Source of the DNA: Rhizoctonia solani
Taxonomy: Eukaryota; Basidiomycota; Agaricomycetes; Cantharellales; Ceratobasidiaceae
Length of the DNA: 64,000 bases
Assembly: GCF_016906535.1 (NCBI RefSeq)
Contig: NC_057380.1
Span: 930,001 to 994,000, forward strand
Direction: 5' to 3'
This document shows positions 45,405 through 57,330 of this stretch, one piece after another; within the stretch, counting starts at the first letter, position 1, and the number at the start of each line of letters is the position of its first letter. The notes beneath the pieces are model-generated. The model did not search any database. It was given only the letters and a program-made list of their open reading frames with translations, and was not told where the DNA came from. The translations under genes and the position numbers were made by a program.

Positions 45405-46219
45405 CTACTCTGCTTTTAAATCCTCAAGGACAATCAACAGTCGGTAATCAATATCATGAAGGTCCCAGTCGAAGTTCTCGTCATCTCCCCCGAACCTAGA
45501 TTCGTCAATATGCCAACCAACTAGCTTCCACCTACGAGGATCGAATTCTCCCAGTGTATGGGTCGTAAAACCTTCGACCTTGGCAATCGCTTGCAGGCCG
45601 TCAATTCCCTCATCCAACATTGATTCAACCGTGATCATATCATCAAATGGGGTCTTGGACAGAATATCCTTATTAGCGTGGAGCCTCCAACTAGAGGCTG
45701 GCTCTGTGTTTGTCTGAAGTTCGTCTGGAAAAAAAAACGCGAGTCCAAGTTAGTACCACCTGGGGGGGGGGGCGTAACGGACATACCGAACTCCACACTA
45801 AAATGACATCTGTACACGTTCCCTAGGACTAGATACTGATTTTGAGGTGTTTGTTTGATGCGTTGCTGTTCGATGAACTCATCACAAGCACAGACCAGTC
45901 CGCTGAGCTGGTAGAACACCGCGTCCGCGCGCAGGTTCTGCAGCACTGTCTCAGAAGTCATCGTTGGTGGGATAGACCTTTCGTCCAGAGGGAAAATATT
46001 GTATCCACTCAAGTAGGACACAATAATACGAAACAAGCCGGGGTCCCGATGTAGCTCGATCCGGCGTTGTTTAGAGTTTGCCAGAAAATAGAAAGTAAAG
46101 TAATTGGGACCATCGAACTCGATCTGGGATTTGTGAAGCGAGAATTCTGTACCACGATGGTGATAATGTAGGTGTCGTTCATCGGATAGAGGCACGCGTG
46201 TTGTGATTCCCGGGTACAC
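45405..46219 (-). CDS. BTB/POZ domain protein 2
   Basis: Paralogue of the BTB gene at 43549-44296. Exon 1 (46219-45787) reads GTEFSLHKSQIEFDGPNYFT, RRIELHRDPGLFRIIVSYLSGY, FPLDERSIPPTM, LQNLRADAVFYQLSGL and YLVLGNVYRCHFSVEF. A GTATGT...CCAG intron (45786-45726) follows. Exon 2 (45725-45405) begins DELQTNTEPASSWRLHANKD and ends RRWKLVGWHIDE and LLIVLEDLKAE. Both exons are in frame, so this copy looks intact, about 250 residues. The intron contains long C and T runs. Probable interaction domain protein; no catalytic motif. Confidence 0.78.
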
Positions 46220-46662
46220 GTGGTGGCGGGTTGAAGCCCTTCCGCTGACGGGAGCGCCTTCCTTTTTAGTTAAATTACCAAATCACCCAGTGAAAACGCC
46301 AAGATTTCGCTCTTCGAGCGATCTTGCCATTGTTCAAATTATGTTAATGATTGTATGAACGATCTTTATGTCCTGTTATATGTAATTTTATAAATATTCA
46401 CTCAAGTATTCGTATACTAAGGGCCCGGTTTCATACATTTGCGATAGGACGAGAGATGTCTTCTTGAGATATTTGGGATGGTTTTGGCTCGCTGTTTTAA
46501 CCCATAAATTCTTATCCGACTCTTATTCTAGCCAATGGTACACCTCGGAAATGGTATATTGAATCTTACACCATCTGGCCCCAAAATACATGTCCTTGTA
46601 CACGAGCCGCATCAATCCCATAAGTAAGAGAGGTATCAATCTCGGATCTCATTTCCTCTTAT
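46220..46662. other. Intergenic region
   Basis: About 440 bp between the BTB2 start and the CVNH gene stop. No feature is recognised. Confidence 0.4.
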
Positions 46663-47063
46663 TCACTGATCGAGGGGAGACAAGAACCATTAGTAAATGT
46701 TGTGTAATAAGTGAAACTTGAGGTACATACGCCCGAGTACTGGAATTCGCCCTCAACGTTTTGGATAAATTCATTTAGATTGAGTGCATCCTCTTCAGCA
46801 TAAGATTCGTCGCCTTCACATCGGCCCTCGCCCTTTAGTAAAATCAACGATGGGGCGAAGGTTGTGTCAAGCCAGACATTTTTTGTCGACTGAGAAAAGT
46901 CAACTTCGCCCCAAGTAAGCTTCCCATCAATGTTTCCAATGAAACGGTCGAGGTCGATTGAAGATTGGTGCCAGTTGCCTTCCGAGTCTTGGAGCTCAGC
47001 TACCAGGTAATGTCCATCGGCAAGCTGGATGGTTGCAGGATTTGCGGATTCTGCGAATGACAT
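46663..47063 (-). CDS. Cyanovirin-N homology (CVNH) lectin-like protein
   Basis: Small single-domain protein of the CVNH fold, a mannose-type lectin family found in filamentous fungi and ferns. The start at 47063 gives MSFAESANPATIQL. The two CVNH half-repeats are recognisable: ADGHYLVAELQDSEGNWHQSSIDLDRFIGNIDGKLTWG, then STKNVWLDTTFAPSLILL with NLNEFIQNVEGEFQYSG. The paired 'IDLDRFIGNIDGKL' and 'LNLNEFIQNVEGEF' segments are diagnostic. A GTATGT donor follows FQYSG, and the first usable acceptor places a stop codon immediately after the splice, so the final exon may be only TGA (46665-46663). If the intron is retained, 19 more residues are added and the stop is at 46659. No signal peptide is seen. 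The cysteines usual in cyanovirin are mostly absent, as in many fungal CVNH proteins. Confidence 0.75.
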
Positions 47064-47138
47064 GATGGAGTTTAGAGGAGCTGTAGTGGAATGGGGTGGA
47101 GTGATAGAGTCTGGTACGAAAAGAAGTGTAGCCCTTGG

Positions 47139-47150
47139 ATTATATAGCCT
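47139..47150 (-). promoter_or_regulatory. TATA box of the CVNH gene
   Basis: The minus strand reads GCTATATAATCC about 80 bp upstream of the ATG at 47063. Confidence 0.5.
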
Positions 47151-48164
47151 AGCTTTGCGGATGGAGACCCGGCGTGTATGCAACGGGCGCCGATAGTGGC
47201 CGGTTGCATACCAGGTGCAAATACACTTACCTGTGCGTGGAAACCAACTTTTGCTTTGTGCCAAGTACATAGTTGCGTGATTGTTCGTCAGTAAATGTGT
47301 GGTTCGGGCGACGCGTACGTGAGTGCATGCATGGCTGTAGTAAGGCTATCTGACCATTATAGGGATATACGTAAACCCAAGACCAATCTGCTGATCAGTT
47401 CACGTAAATGATTGATTGCTCCTTTATGTGCATGGAGCAATCACCCCGTATGATCATATCGCTACCTTGATAACCGAGAATTTAATGTATCAATAAGAGA
47501 ACGCATAATGCCTAATGCTTCCGCTAACCAATCCATTTGTTCCGACGCACGCCTAGAATTGATGAGTGAATTGGGTGGTTCACGAAAGTTTACGAGAGTT
47601 ACGTGATGCTTCCCTGCAAAGAATGAACTCCAGTCGCAGGTACCTCCCAGACAATGCAATACACAACCTAGTTGGGTGTGACAAATCGACGCTACTTGTA
47701 ACGAGTACTCGTATATGTGTTGGCGAATTAGGTATAGCATAGCACTTGGGACAGGATTATCACCCCGATCCGCAAAAGAATTCCCATGAATTTACAGCTT
47801 GAAAAACCACCAGTACTGATCAAGAGGTGGAAACGTCCATCATTCGTCTATAATGTTCACCCTGTCGAGTAACTACCGAAGAACCAGCGCGGAACATAGT
47901 CCATAGAAACCGTATGGTATCAACTAGGTCTTCGTACTGAGCCCAAGTCCTCTTGCCTCCAAGATATGCCCATATATGTGAGTGTACCTACATGGGCTGA
48001 CCTGTTTCCACGATGCTGGTGCAAACCGACGAGTGGAGACGCCCCGAGCCGCGCTAGGGAACCCAGGTGGTGCGACGTAGCCCGCAGAGCCGTACGGCCA
48101 GACCGCGCCTAGGAAGCCGGCGCTTACGAGATTATATGTTCGCTACCTCACCCGAGCAATTGCG

Positions 48165-48222
48165 AACATCGATCGCGTCTAGCCGACGGACGTGTCGAGC
48201 AACGCGATCGATGTTTTTTTCT
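48165..48222. repeat. 14-bp perfect inverted repeat followed by a T run
   Basis: AACATCGATCGCGT (48165-48178) and ACGCGATCGATGTT (48202-48215) are exact reverse complements separated by 23 bases, and a run of T follows. It could form a hairpin in DNA or RNA. No gene ends here, so its role is unknown. Confidence 0.7.
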
Positions 48223-50207
48223 TCTTTCCGCCCTTCTCTTCTTTCACTAAGATGTCGAGCGCAGATGGCCTACTCGATCCGTGAGTTGTACTTATGTCTC
48301 GGGGGGCCCGGCTCACGTCTCAGACTGTTTTCAAAAGATATAGATGTACATGTAGAATTTAACAATAGTAACAGAATACCATAGTTACTTGCATTCCTTC
48401 GGAAGATCTGGAAGGCCGATTTCGTTTAGCGGGTGACTCACTGTACACGAATTCGAAAGAGCTACGACCAAGTTGTTCCATCCTTTTACGTTGGCGACGT
48501 TATCGTCTATCGGTAACCGATTGCTCTGCACTGTAATTGCTCTATCCCAATAGTAAGGTACTTTGAATTTATAATTATTTTAGCTGTTGCGGAAAGTCAT
48601 CTACCCATTCGGGGCTAAAGACTATCTTACCCCATTGCATCTTGGTTCATATTTACGATGCTTTTGCCATGTATAAATTTATCTGATGTGAAACCACGCA
48701 GTCAAGCTTGCTGTTGAGTGGGTAATAATAATGACTCAAATGTATCAAGTGTTCCGAAAAGGTATTGTTCTCCACAACGCTCGAGTTAGATCCACATGCA
48801 TTAGTAGAAGTTGTAGAGCTCTTGATAATACATATAGATCTAATTCGAGTGTTATAGCGAAGAAATCAACAAAATGTTTGCGAAATACTCTTGGGGGGGC
48901 ACTAATATATCAATAGCGTTTCCATTTCAAGGGGAACCATCCCATGTTGAACATGCGTATAAATCGCGCTATTCATGACACAAGATACAGCGGGCCTAGC
49001 AGTGGCTCTCACACTCTTTAGTGGATTTCTCGCCTTTAGTTGTTTGGACAAATAAATAGGTTCTGAAAGTTTAAACATAAATACCAGTACGACCGACTCG
49101 TAAACTACCCAGACATCTCACCTACTTGCGGTAGCCAAACTAGCAATCAAACCGCGTGAGCAAGCAGTCAACATGATGAGACCTCTACGTCTGAACATTT
49201 CACAAGAATCGGTCATAATGCTGATACCATGAGGCTTGAGACTTACTCATGAGCGTTGTTCCGATTTCCGGACTGATTCCGAAAGGAGTTGTGTTGAAAA
49301 GGACAGAGATACCACTACCAAGTAGAAGGAAATTGACCACAGGAACGGACCGTCTAGGATTAAGCTCATTATGAAACCGTCCCACCCCAACGCCACTGGG
49401 TATAACCGACCAGGTGGCCAAATCGACCCATCGTCTTTGGGGAATGAGTATTCATTCCGTAGTCTTATCCCCAAATGAAACAGAGTACTAAGACTTCCAA
49501 GTCTCACTCCCGTGTCTCGAAAGTCATTTTCTCCGTAGCAATGTGTGCTGTTGAAGTATATTGACTAGCAATTAATATGCCAACTTGCTTCTTACTCTTT
49601 GTAGTGGTATTTGAATCTTGTGCAGCGGGTACACAACCGATCCTTTGTTCTGCTCCCTTCTGTGTGTGCTCTCGCAGGGCCAACTCGAACCCTAAATAAC
49701 AACAATGTGACGCAAGCAGATTCTATTTAATGAAAGAAGTACGAGCCGAAGCATAAAACTGGTCCGATTGCTCTCCATTGAGCCCAGATCGATCGGATGG
49801 GGACAACCCGTCACAGGATACTCAACGACTCGAACCATTTCGTACTACCGATGTCACAGAAACCACTTGTTTCAAAACGAATGAACCTTGAACAAAGAAC
49901 GCGGACACTGCTGCATATCACGAGCAGAAGCCGAGACTTTTGGTATATGCGCGATTAATGCTCTTTGGTTTTTTCGTTTTTGACAGAGAGTACATTCCCA
50001 AGTCATGAAATATGCAAACAAGTCGAACAGAACCGACTGTGTGAGAGAGAGGAGTACATGCCGAATATGAATTATTAAAGTGACTCCGAGGTATGATATC
50101 TATTCTAAATACAATCCTATAGCACGCGGATCGCTTCTTAATACGACGCGCTACCCATTTAATCACCCCGCTCCACACAATCAAGTAAGCTCCACACTCG
50201 CTCCACC

Positions 50208-50889
50208 ATGAGAAGACTCCCACTCCACTCGTCCGTCATACGAGACCCCCCAAACGCGCAACCCACAAGCCTGTTTTCAGCCCTGCATGGCACACCCTAT
50301 CGATATTATCCCTTTCGGAACGTGGTTTCCGACTTTGGTTGCGCCAGGCTGTATACGCGCCGTGTTGCCTGGGAATGGGAGTAAGTTTGCGCCGCTCCCA
50401 TTAGGCTCTTCTTTCTCTCTGTTTTTCAAATGTTAAACTGCGTTGCGCCCCCCCCCCTCCGTCCGGTGAGATTGTGAAAAAGAGTAGTGGATCGTAGCTT
50501 TGGATTTGGGTGCTTCAGGTTCGGACCCCGACTTGGTTGGGAAGTGTACTGTTGTGCGTGGGTATCCGGGGTATCCGTGGACTGCCACTGATTATTCTGG
50601 ATCGGGACATAGAGTGTTGTTTTGGGTGGTTGTCTGACTCTTTTTCCCTACCCGGCGCTGGTATCCGAGTCCGGACAATGAAGCCGGTGTGGTATTGTAT
50701 GAGAGACGAACGAACGGGCCCGGAATTATAAGAGTGCATTATTGTGGTATTGTGCGTGGAGAAAAGGATGGGCCGGGTTTACCGGTGGTGAACGGCGATA
50801 TTGTGATGGATTGGGCAAGACTGGGAGGGTTGATAGATCGGGGCTGGCGTTGGCGTATACGTATTGGTAGCGAGTTGGCTTGCGGCTAG
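50208..50889 (+). CDS. Hypothetical protein, multi-exon (weak)
   Basis: Possible gene of unknown function. The ATG at 50208 opens a frame encoding LFSALHGTPYRYYPFRNVV and GCARLYTRRVAWEWE up to a GTAAGT donor near 50380. After an intron ending TAG near 50492, a frame encodes LDLGASGSDPDLVGK, CTVVRGYPGYPWTATDYSG and HRVLFW. A third segment encodes NEAGVVLYERRTNGPGIIRV, then VNGDIVMDWARLGGLIDRGW, with a stop near 50889. The second junction cannot be fixed with confidence. The alternation of open frames with splice-like sites and the composition support coding. No family is recognised. It could also be a relic. Confidence 0.35.
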
Positions 50890-51631
50890 CGCAACGCCCA
50901 GTTGATGACGAGCTTGAGTGACGACCGAGTTAAAATACGAGGACGACCGAATGTATTAGTTGTAGTAGTAATGGTCGTATAACATACACCCCTAGGATAC
51001 TTCGGCAACCGCCGGAATCATGTCGCCTATTATTCACATCGCCACGGCTGATTGTGGCACAATGCTGTTTCTCGAACCCTGTGCGGTACACTCTATCCAG
51101 GCTGAAGCGAGTTTTGCGTCGCTGTGGGATGAGAATGAAAACCTTGTTCGGTGCAATGGCGAGGGGTGGGCTTGTGCGGGGACTATCGGTCATATGGTGT
51201 CCCTGAAAGAACGAGGGGGAAGAGAGCAAACAAGGGATACAGAAGGGGTTTCGCTACGCATCCTCGATTGAGCGGTGTGTGCGTTGCAGATCCTTGCCTC
51301 GTCGGAGCGTACGGTAATCAAGCGGGAAGTTTTCATTTTTTTTTTCATGTCGTCCCCCGCAGTTGGCCAGGCACGTTGAGGTTGATTGGTGGCACGACAC
51401 GATTCGTGGCAGACGGGTCCGACGTCGAGGGTATATGCACCGGCGAGTTGTGGCCGGAGATTTGGCTGGACAGGAAGGGACGAGGGCGGGCCGATCCGCG
51501 CAAGAAACACGTGACGAGTGACGTCAAGCGTACCGGCGGCTAGACAAGGCAAAAGAGGGACGGATTAGCAAGACAAGCGGGGGGGAGGTCGGTGTTTCGA
51601 TTAGAGTCTGTTTTCCGCCACCACCAGTCCC
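50890..51631. other. Region with uncertain coding potential
   Basis: Open stretches near 51020-51270 and 51360-51543 (for example EPCAVHSIQAEASFASLWDE and ELWPEIWLDRKGRGRAD) might be exons of an unrecognised gene, but I see no start, splice pairing or family to support one. Confidence 0.3.
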
Positions 51632-52449
51632 ATGGAAGACACGAGTGCAGTGTCGACGAGCAGACCCGCCACGCCAGCGCTTGTGCATTCCCCTCTACCG
51701 CACGTTCCTCGTTTTCGTCGCGGGACATGCAGACGACCCATCGCCCGACACCGACGAGACAGCCATCCTGGGGCAAGCGACATGCCTCCCTCGACTCCCC
51801 CAGGGACCGCCCAAGCGTGTCCGGGGGACTGGCCTCGTCGCTGCCCACCCCGACCCCGACGCTGATTGGCCCGCCCCCGCCGGACCCACCCCATATCCAC
51901 ACGCCCCCGAGCTCTCCCTCGGCCCGCCCCTATGCATACCCGTTCTTGCCTTCGTGCGAGCCACGCGGTGACGCCAGACCCAGTGTCAGCGTCGACATCT
52001 TTCCCGACAAGTATCTTCTCAGCTGTCGGTGCGTCCCACACACACACTCTCTTGAACACTGATAATGACCGTTTCCTAGCATGCCCCATTTCGACCATTC
52101 CTCCATCACTGTCGCCACCCGCCGCGGCCGTCTATTGGTCATCACCGCCGACAGATGGGACACCATCGAGCCCGCACCCCTCAGCCTCGATCCCGCACTC
52201 ATCCCCAATCCCCCCCAACCAGCACACTTTGAGCGCCGGATTACCTTTGGATGGGACGCTGAGATGGGCAGGATTCGCGCTGGCTTTGACGGCGTTACGT
52301 TGCACATCACAATCCCCAGGCGCTTACTCCCCACCGACTCGGCCACCCCCTCCCGCGACCGCTCTGGAGTGGCAGACAGACACCATGCCTATCCCCAGCC
52401 CCCGCCCCACCAGTCCGCAAAACGAGAAGTCGCCTGGCCACTCGGATGA
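51632..52449 (+). CDS. Hsp20 / alpha-crystallin-domain-like protein with Pro-rich N-terminus
   Basis: Probable small heat-shock-like chaperone. The start at 51632 (CCCATGG context) gives MEDTSAVSTSRPATPALVHSP. One C appears missing from the C run at 51690-51693, after which the good frame continues as STARSSFSSRDMQTTHRPTP and a long Pro/Ser-rich stretch. The intron 52029-52079 joins DIFPDKYLLSCR to MPHFDHSSITVATRRGRLLV. The alpha-crystallin-like domain ends HFERRITFGWDAEMGRIRAG, FDGVTLHITIPRR, matching the usual pattern of ERxF...GVD..KI.A...GVLTV.IPK. The tail after IPRR is uncertain: the same frame gives LLPTDSATPS to the stop at 52449, while another frame gives a Pro-rich tail running to 52618. 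The region is GC rich relative to its neighbours. Confidence 0.55.
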
Positions 52450-54479
52450 CCCACTTCAATCCCCTTTGCCCTCTCATCCCAACCACTCTGCCGATCCAAG
52501 TGCTGGATCGCCCCTCGTTTTCTCTTTTCTCTTTATTTGCATAAACTGGATATCGTACTTGTTCATACCCTCCCCATCCACTCGGCGATTCTCCCAACTT
52601 ACGTACCAAAAATCTTGACCACGTCACACACACAAACACAATTCTCAAGCGCTCTCCTAGTCCTCGTCATTGCGTTGTCCCAAACTATTGTATTGAATAA
52701 TAATTTTTGTCCTTTTTTTTTTTGGCCTCGGTCGGTTGGCCCCCACCCTATGCGTTCGATCCCCAGCTCGTCCTGGACTGCCGAGTAGTGGAGTGACGGA
52801 TTCGTTTGCGCCGATCACTCTTCTCGTCTTCCCACCCCACTATGCATCCCTGCCATTCACACCTTTCATACGCATACTCATTCTCTATATCCATGTATGT
52901 AATACCACTCACTCACAATTCGATTCCCTGTACCTTTAAGTGTTTAACCATATATATACATATCTCATTTTTGACTAATATATCTATGTGTGTACGTGTT
53001 TGTGTTGGTAAAAAACAGTGCGTGATGTCATCCATATGGAGATGCTCGGCTCGTTTGGAAATAGAAACGTGGAGTCGATCCAAAGGTTGAGATATACTGG
53101 GGGGTTATGTCTTCTTTGGGCCGTCGTGTCGATCTCTGGTCGATATTTGTGTTGTCGACGATCTCTCAGTGTTTCGGATAACAAGTGCTTGCCTTGAACC
53201 ATCCGCTTTGGCATATACACCACGACCCAATTTAGTCTACTCCATCGCTGGCCGACCTAGAACCGTAACCGTGGAGCCGTGTCAATAAATTTGTATACAG
53301 GGGACAACCCAGGACAAGTATAGTCATCCGGTACGCTCGAGCTACGAGGACGGAGCGAAACACCTATCCGCTATTCACTTGGCGTTCTCTCGGTTTCCAA
53401 GTTGTATCCACCCATGTGTGCGCGGAGTTGTGATCGGTTTGCCTTTTGATAGAGTTTACAAGTCGGGGGTTGGTGGTGATGGGCTTGGAGTGAGGTGATA
53501 GACTCGGAGTGAGGTGAATATCAACTACGGGCGTATGGAGCTTATCGTGAATATACACCGTGGAACACAGCGTCAATACAAACCGCGCCTGGGGCAAAAT
53601 GCATACAACACACTTGGTTCCCCAAGCAACCCCCCCCCCCTCCCTTCCCCTTCGCCACCCTACACACCGGAAAATACACACCGAGAACGTCGACAACGTG
53701 GAGACCGAGTCATATCGATATCAGATTTCCGGAACTACCACGGAGCTTTTGATCGTGATGCGAAAACTAGGTGCAGTTGCGGTCGACCCGAGTTGTGCGA
53801 AATTCGAAAAGATAGGGTAGAAGTGTGTTTTTGAGAACCGTGGACTGATTTGGGTGTATGCGTATGTATATGTGATTCAGGAATGAGGAGGAGACTTCTG
53901 AGATGTATTCGTGCTGGGACAAAGGACGAGCCCCGAGAGTTTGTGCTGTGCGTCCTAGGCCTTTGCGCGGAATCCGGGAGGGGCAGGAATAACATCGTCA
54001 ATAATAACAACCTTATGAACTCCCCCAGGTTCGTAGGCCATTTGAATCAACTTGTGTCATTGCACTTGCAACGCTAGCGCGGGCAGAACTCACTCGGTCG
54101 TGGATCGGCGAGTTTGTAGGGATCGAGTTGGGTGGCCAAGGTTCTGACTGGGAGCATCGACGCGTTCGAGGTGGGCTTGGTTCTTGTGATAGTGCTAGCG
54201 CTAAGAACATGCAGTGATGATCATACTTGATCACGAACAATTCGTTCCCCCAAAAGAGGTGGCGTCGTCTCCGAGTAGGTGGCGCGTGGGATACAGAACA
54301 GGCGCACCTTGAGCTTGCCGGCGGTTACGCTCAAGAATACTAGCTGCGGTCAAGGGAAGAGTCGCACTATCGCAACACGAGCCAGCAACTCTGTCCACTG
54401 TTTGAAATTCATTTCGCACACGATGAGCAACTGTAATCGAAAGATCAAAGAACCAGGTCGCGCTAGTCAGACAGAACCT

Positions 54480-54715
54480 TCGCACGCTTGATCTCTGGGT
54501 GTGTGGAGTTCCTTCTTGATTCGGTACGCCTTGCTGTCGTAGTCCTGCCAACCCGGCTCGATGTCATATATCTTGCCGGTTCGGAGAGATGGCCCGGAGC
54601 CCTTGACGTCGCTTGTCTGATCTGTCGGCCGTCTTTGTCGTAGGATGCTTGTGGGATCCGGGTTTCTATCTTGCGTGTTGTGCGGTATGGTTGCGTCATG
54701 GAATAGTTGGGATCG
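54480..54715 (-). pseudogene. Possible coding relic
   Basis: On the minus strand one frame reads DDPNYSMTQPYRTTRKIETR and RIPQASYDKDGRQIRQA. After a frame change it reads GKIYDIEPGWQDYDSKAYRI and KKELHTPRDQACEG. Both pieces have natural-looking composition but belong to different frames with no splice site between them. No family is recognised. This is a weak call. Confidence 0.2.
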
Positions 54716-57016
54716 TCATGGGGTGTCAGTTTAGAAATAGACTTGGGTTATTGACGAGGTGTGTCTGTTGAAGTCTTTTATTGGACGGATATCTCGGTGT
54801 CAAATTGAAGGAATAGAGAGGGTACCTCGCAAGTAAGCGGGCAATGATACGAGATACAAATCATATAGCCAGGAAAGCGAGAATATGCACATTTATAATA
54901 TGAAAACCAGACCTCGTTTGACATAGAGTCTCGCAGATGGACATTTTCTTCACGTGGCGATATACTGCCACTATTGACCGGTATCCGTTAGTGTCTTGTG
55001 TGCGATTTTCAAGATACAAGTAGCCTTAAATCCAGGTCCGTTCCCAGGATGACTATATTTCAGCCTGGTTGAGAGCGGCGAATAGGTCCTGGTATAGTGT
55101 AAATCACCATACCCTGCTTCGACGAGCAAAGATCTCAGGCCTTATTTGACACCTCGAGATGAGACCTTGGTTCGGCATTGGATAAGAGGGGCCTAGCCAT
55201 TTCGGAACGCTCGGGATAAATACAAAATATGGTCCAATTCAAACATTCGTAGGGAATAGACGTTTCCGTTGTGATGCTGACACTACCAGGCTCGCAATCC
55301 CGGATATGCCATTGCAACCTCCCATACAATGAGCGCAGTAGATTATTCAATTCACTGATATTACTATAAAAGGCTAATTCTCGGCCAAATCCTACTACTG
55401 ATTTAGGGGGCACCGGCACGTTTCCCCAAAAGTACTAACTCGAACAAAATGTATTGGATCTTTATAGTCATATTGCCAACCCTGAGGATATGACGCACAT
55501 CTTCGCGGAGGTCCTGTCCCGGTACCGGTAAATCACTTTTGCTAGTATGGCCCAGGCCTGATGAAAGAAATCTGCCTCGTCGACAACACGTGCGCTCTGG
55601 CACCGTTATCGGACAGTTTCGACCAGTTCAGGAGAACACAGCTTTAAGGACTAATACCTCGGTGTGTTGAACCAGACCGACTGAAAGTGTGGGACTCAAA
55701 CCTTGAACTTGGATGCTCATATTATTGTTCAGCAGGTCCGGGAGTTTTTCTTCATGAGGAACGTCAATCTAGGCGTCACACATCACGTTGCGCCCGGATG
55801 CCACAGCGGGAGTGTGAGGAGAGAGTGGTCGATTCGAACGGGGAGAAGGGTACGGCTTGGTCGGAGCTTAGGAGTTCGCGTAGACTAGCTGAAGTTCTCG
55901 TATTCGGATGAGTTCTGAGGACTAAGTACATGAGGAAACGGGTATGTATAGAATAACGAGTGTTGTTTGTCCATGTAGTAGAGATAATGAAATAACGATC
56001 GACAGTGAGTTATGAGATGAAACGTTTGAATTGAGATAGTCATGTGCTGGGTCGCTTGCGCGACCCTCACAGGGAGCATTCCCGACAGGACTCCAATGAA
56101 AACCAAAGGATTCAACCTTAAATTGCAATGGGTTGAGTACGTGAGGTGAGCGAAAACAAGAACGCGTCTTTGTTCGTAGGGAGTCAGCATATGGTTTTGC
56201 CCCGAGTGTGATAATATTCTACGTTGAATACTAAGTACAAAATTGAAGTGTCACGACATTATCAGATAATAGTTGGTTTCTCCGCTCTTGATAATCCTCC
56301 ATTGATGATGTGAAGAACTACTTTTGTCCCAAAGTCAGGCCTACCAGACATCAATATTAACGCGATATTCTAAAGTACCACACGAGTTTGAGCTGTCGGG
56401 CAGGGCCCGGTGTGATTTTGGTCCCTTGATATTTAATGCTGAAATGGAACCGAAGAATTGGGTATCTATCGCTACCTCATTGGAGACGGCGCACCCATAT
56501 AGTTGGTAGCTTCATTCCCCGGCCCGATTGTTCAGAGCGACGTGGAGTAGACAGCATTAATTTGACAACATCATCCTGTAGTTCTTGGTACATGTGCATT
56601 ATCTTGACAGATTAAAATGTATCACTGCATAGGCATATGAGAATGGGTGTCCTACTTGACTCTGGTTTATCCATTCTTGATATCAGAAAGGAATATTGTA
56701 TATACAAGGTGTCAGCGCAAGGCACCTCGGCTTATGGGTGAAGAACACCAGTCAAGTGGGCCAAATTCAAAGTTAATATTTACACGAGACAAAAGCAATC
56801 ACATTTATAAGAATATGAAGTTATAGGAACCCAGTATGAAGATTTATAGGACAGCACCAAACATACATTCTATAATAATATCAGTGTATTACACATCAGT
56901 TATTGGTTGATACTGACAAAAATAATGTACTTAACCTACCCTCCGACCTAGTCTTGGTATGAGCCAATGTATGTATCCAATTGAATACGAGTGTCTACAT
57001 ATATGCGATCATTGGT

Positions 57017-57330
57017 TCTCGACGCGGTACGAGTGGGAGAGCCCGGGGCCGCCAAGACGGTCCGAGGTGTCGGCCGGGCCACCCAAGGCTGCGACCGTCC
57101 GGATCGAAGACTCGGGATGGCAGAGAACTATGAACGGTAACTCGTGTAGATTGTGTTATGGTGGGTGGGTTCTAAATGCGACGTCATGTATGTGTATCGT
57201 GCTCAGTACATAAACTGGGTGGTAGGAGCGGAGTCGTGTATGGTGGCTCACGTGACTAGGGATCTCCGTTCTTCGGTCAAGTATCGCATGTGAGTCCTCC
57301 GCGCGCTGCGGCTCACCTGTCACAATTGCG
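57017..57330. repeat. Dispersed repeat, copy B
   Basis: Same-orientation relative of 7822-8120, about 314 bp, with blocks identical to copy A such as GAGGTGTCGGCCGGGCCACC (its last 16 bases shared) and CGCGCGCTGCGG. It also shares the central GTCCGGATCGA and CTCACGTGAC motifs. Copy B has extra bases after the first 25 bp (GGGGCCGCCAAGACGGTCCG). Confidence 0.75.

Larger units (their letters stand above)
47064..50207. other. Gene-poor region
   Basis: About 3.1 kb with no gene that I can support. It contains a TATA box for the CVNH gene, a GC-richer patch near 48040-48125 and a perfect 14-bp inverted repeat with a T run (48165-48222). ORFs at 47462-47740 (-), 48067-48384 (+) and 49200-49507 (-) lack recognisable domains. 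Confidence 0.5.

Noticed and set aside
51590..52100. Several overlapping long ORFs on both strands in the GC-rich Hsp20-like region
   Set aside because: They arise from low stop-codon density in G/C-rich Pro/Arg-coding DNA. Only the frame linked by the 52029-52079 intron fits a known domain.
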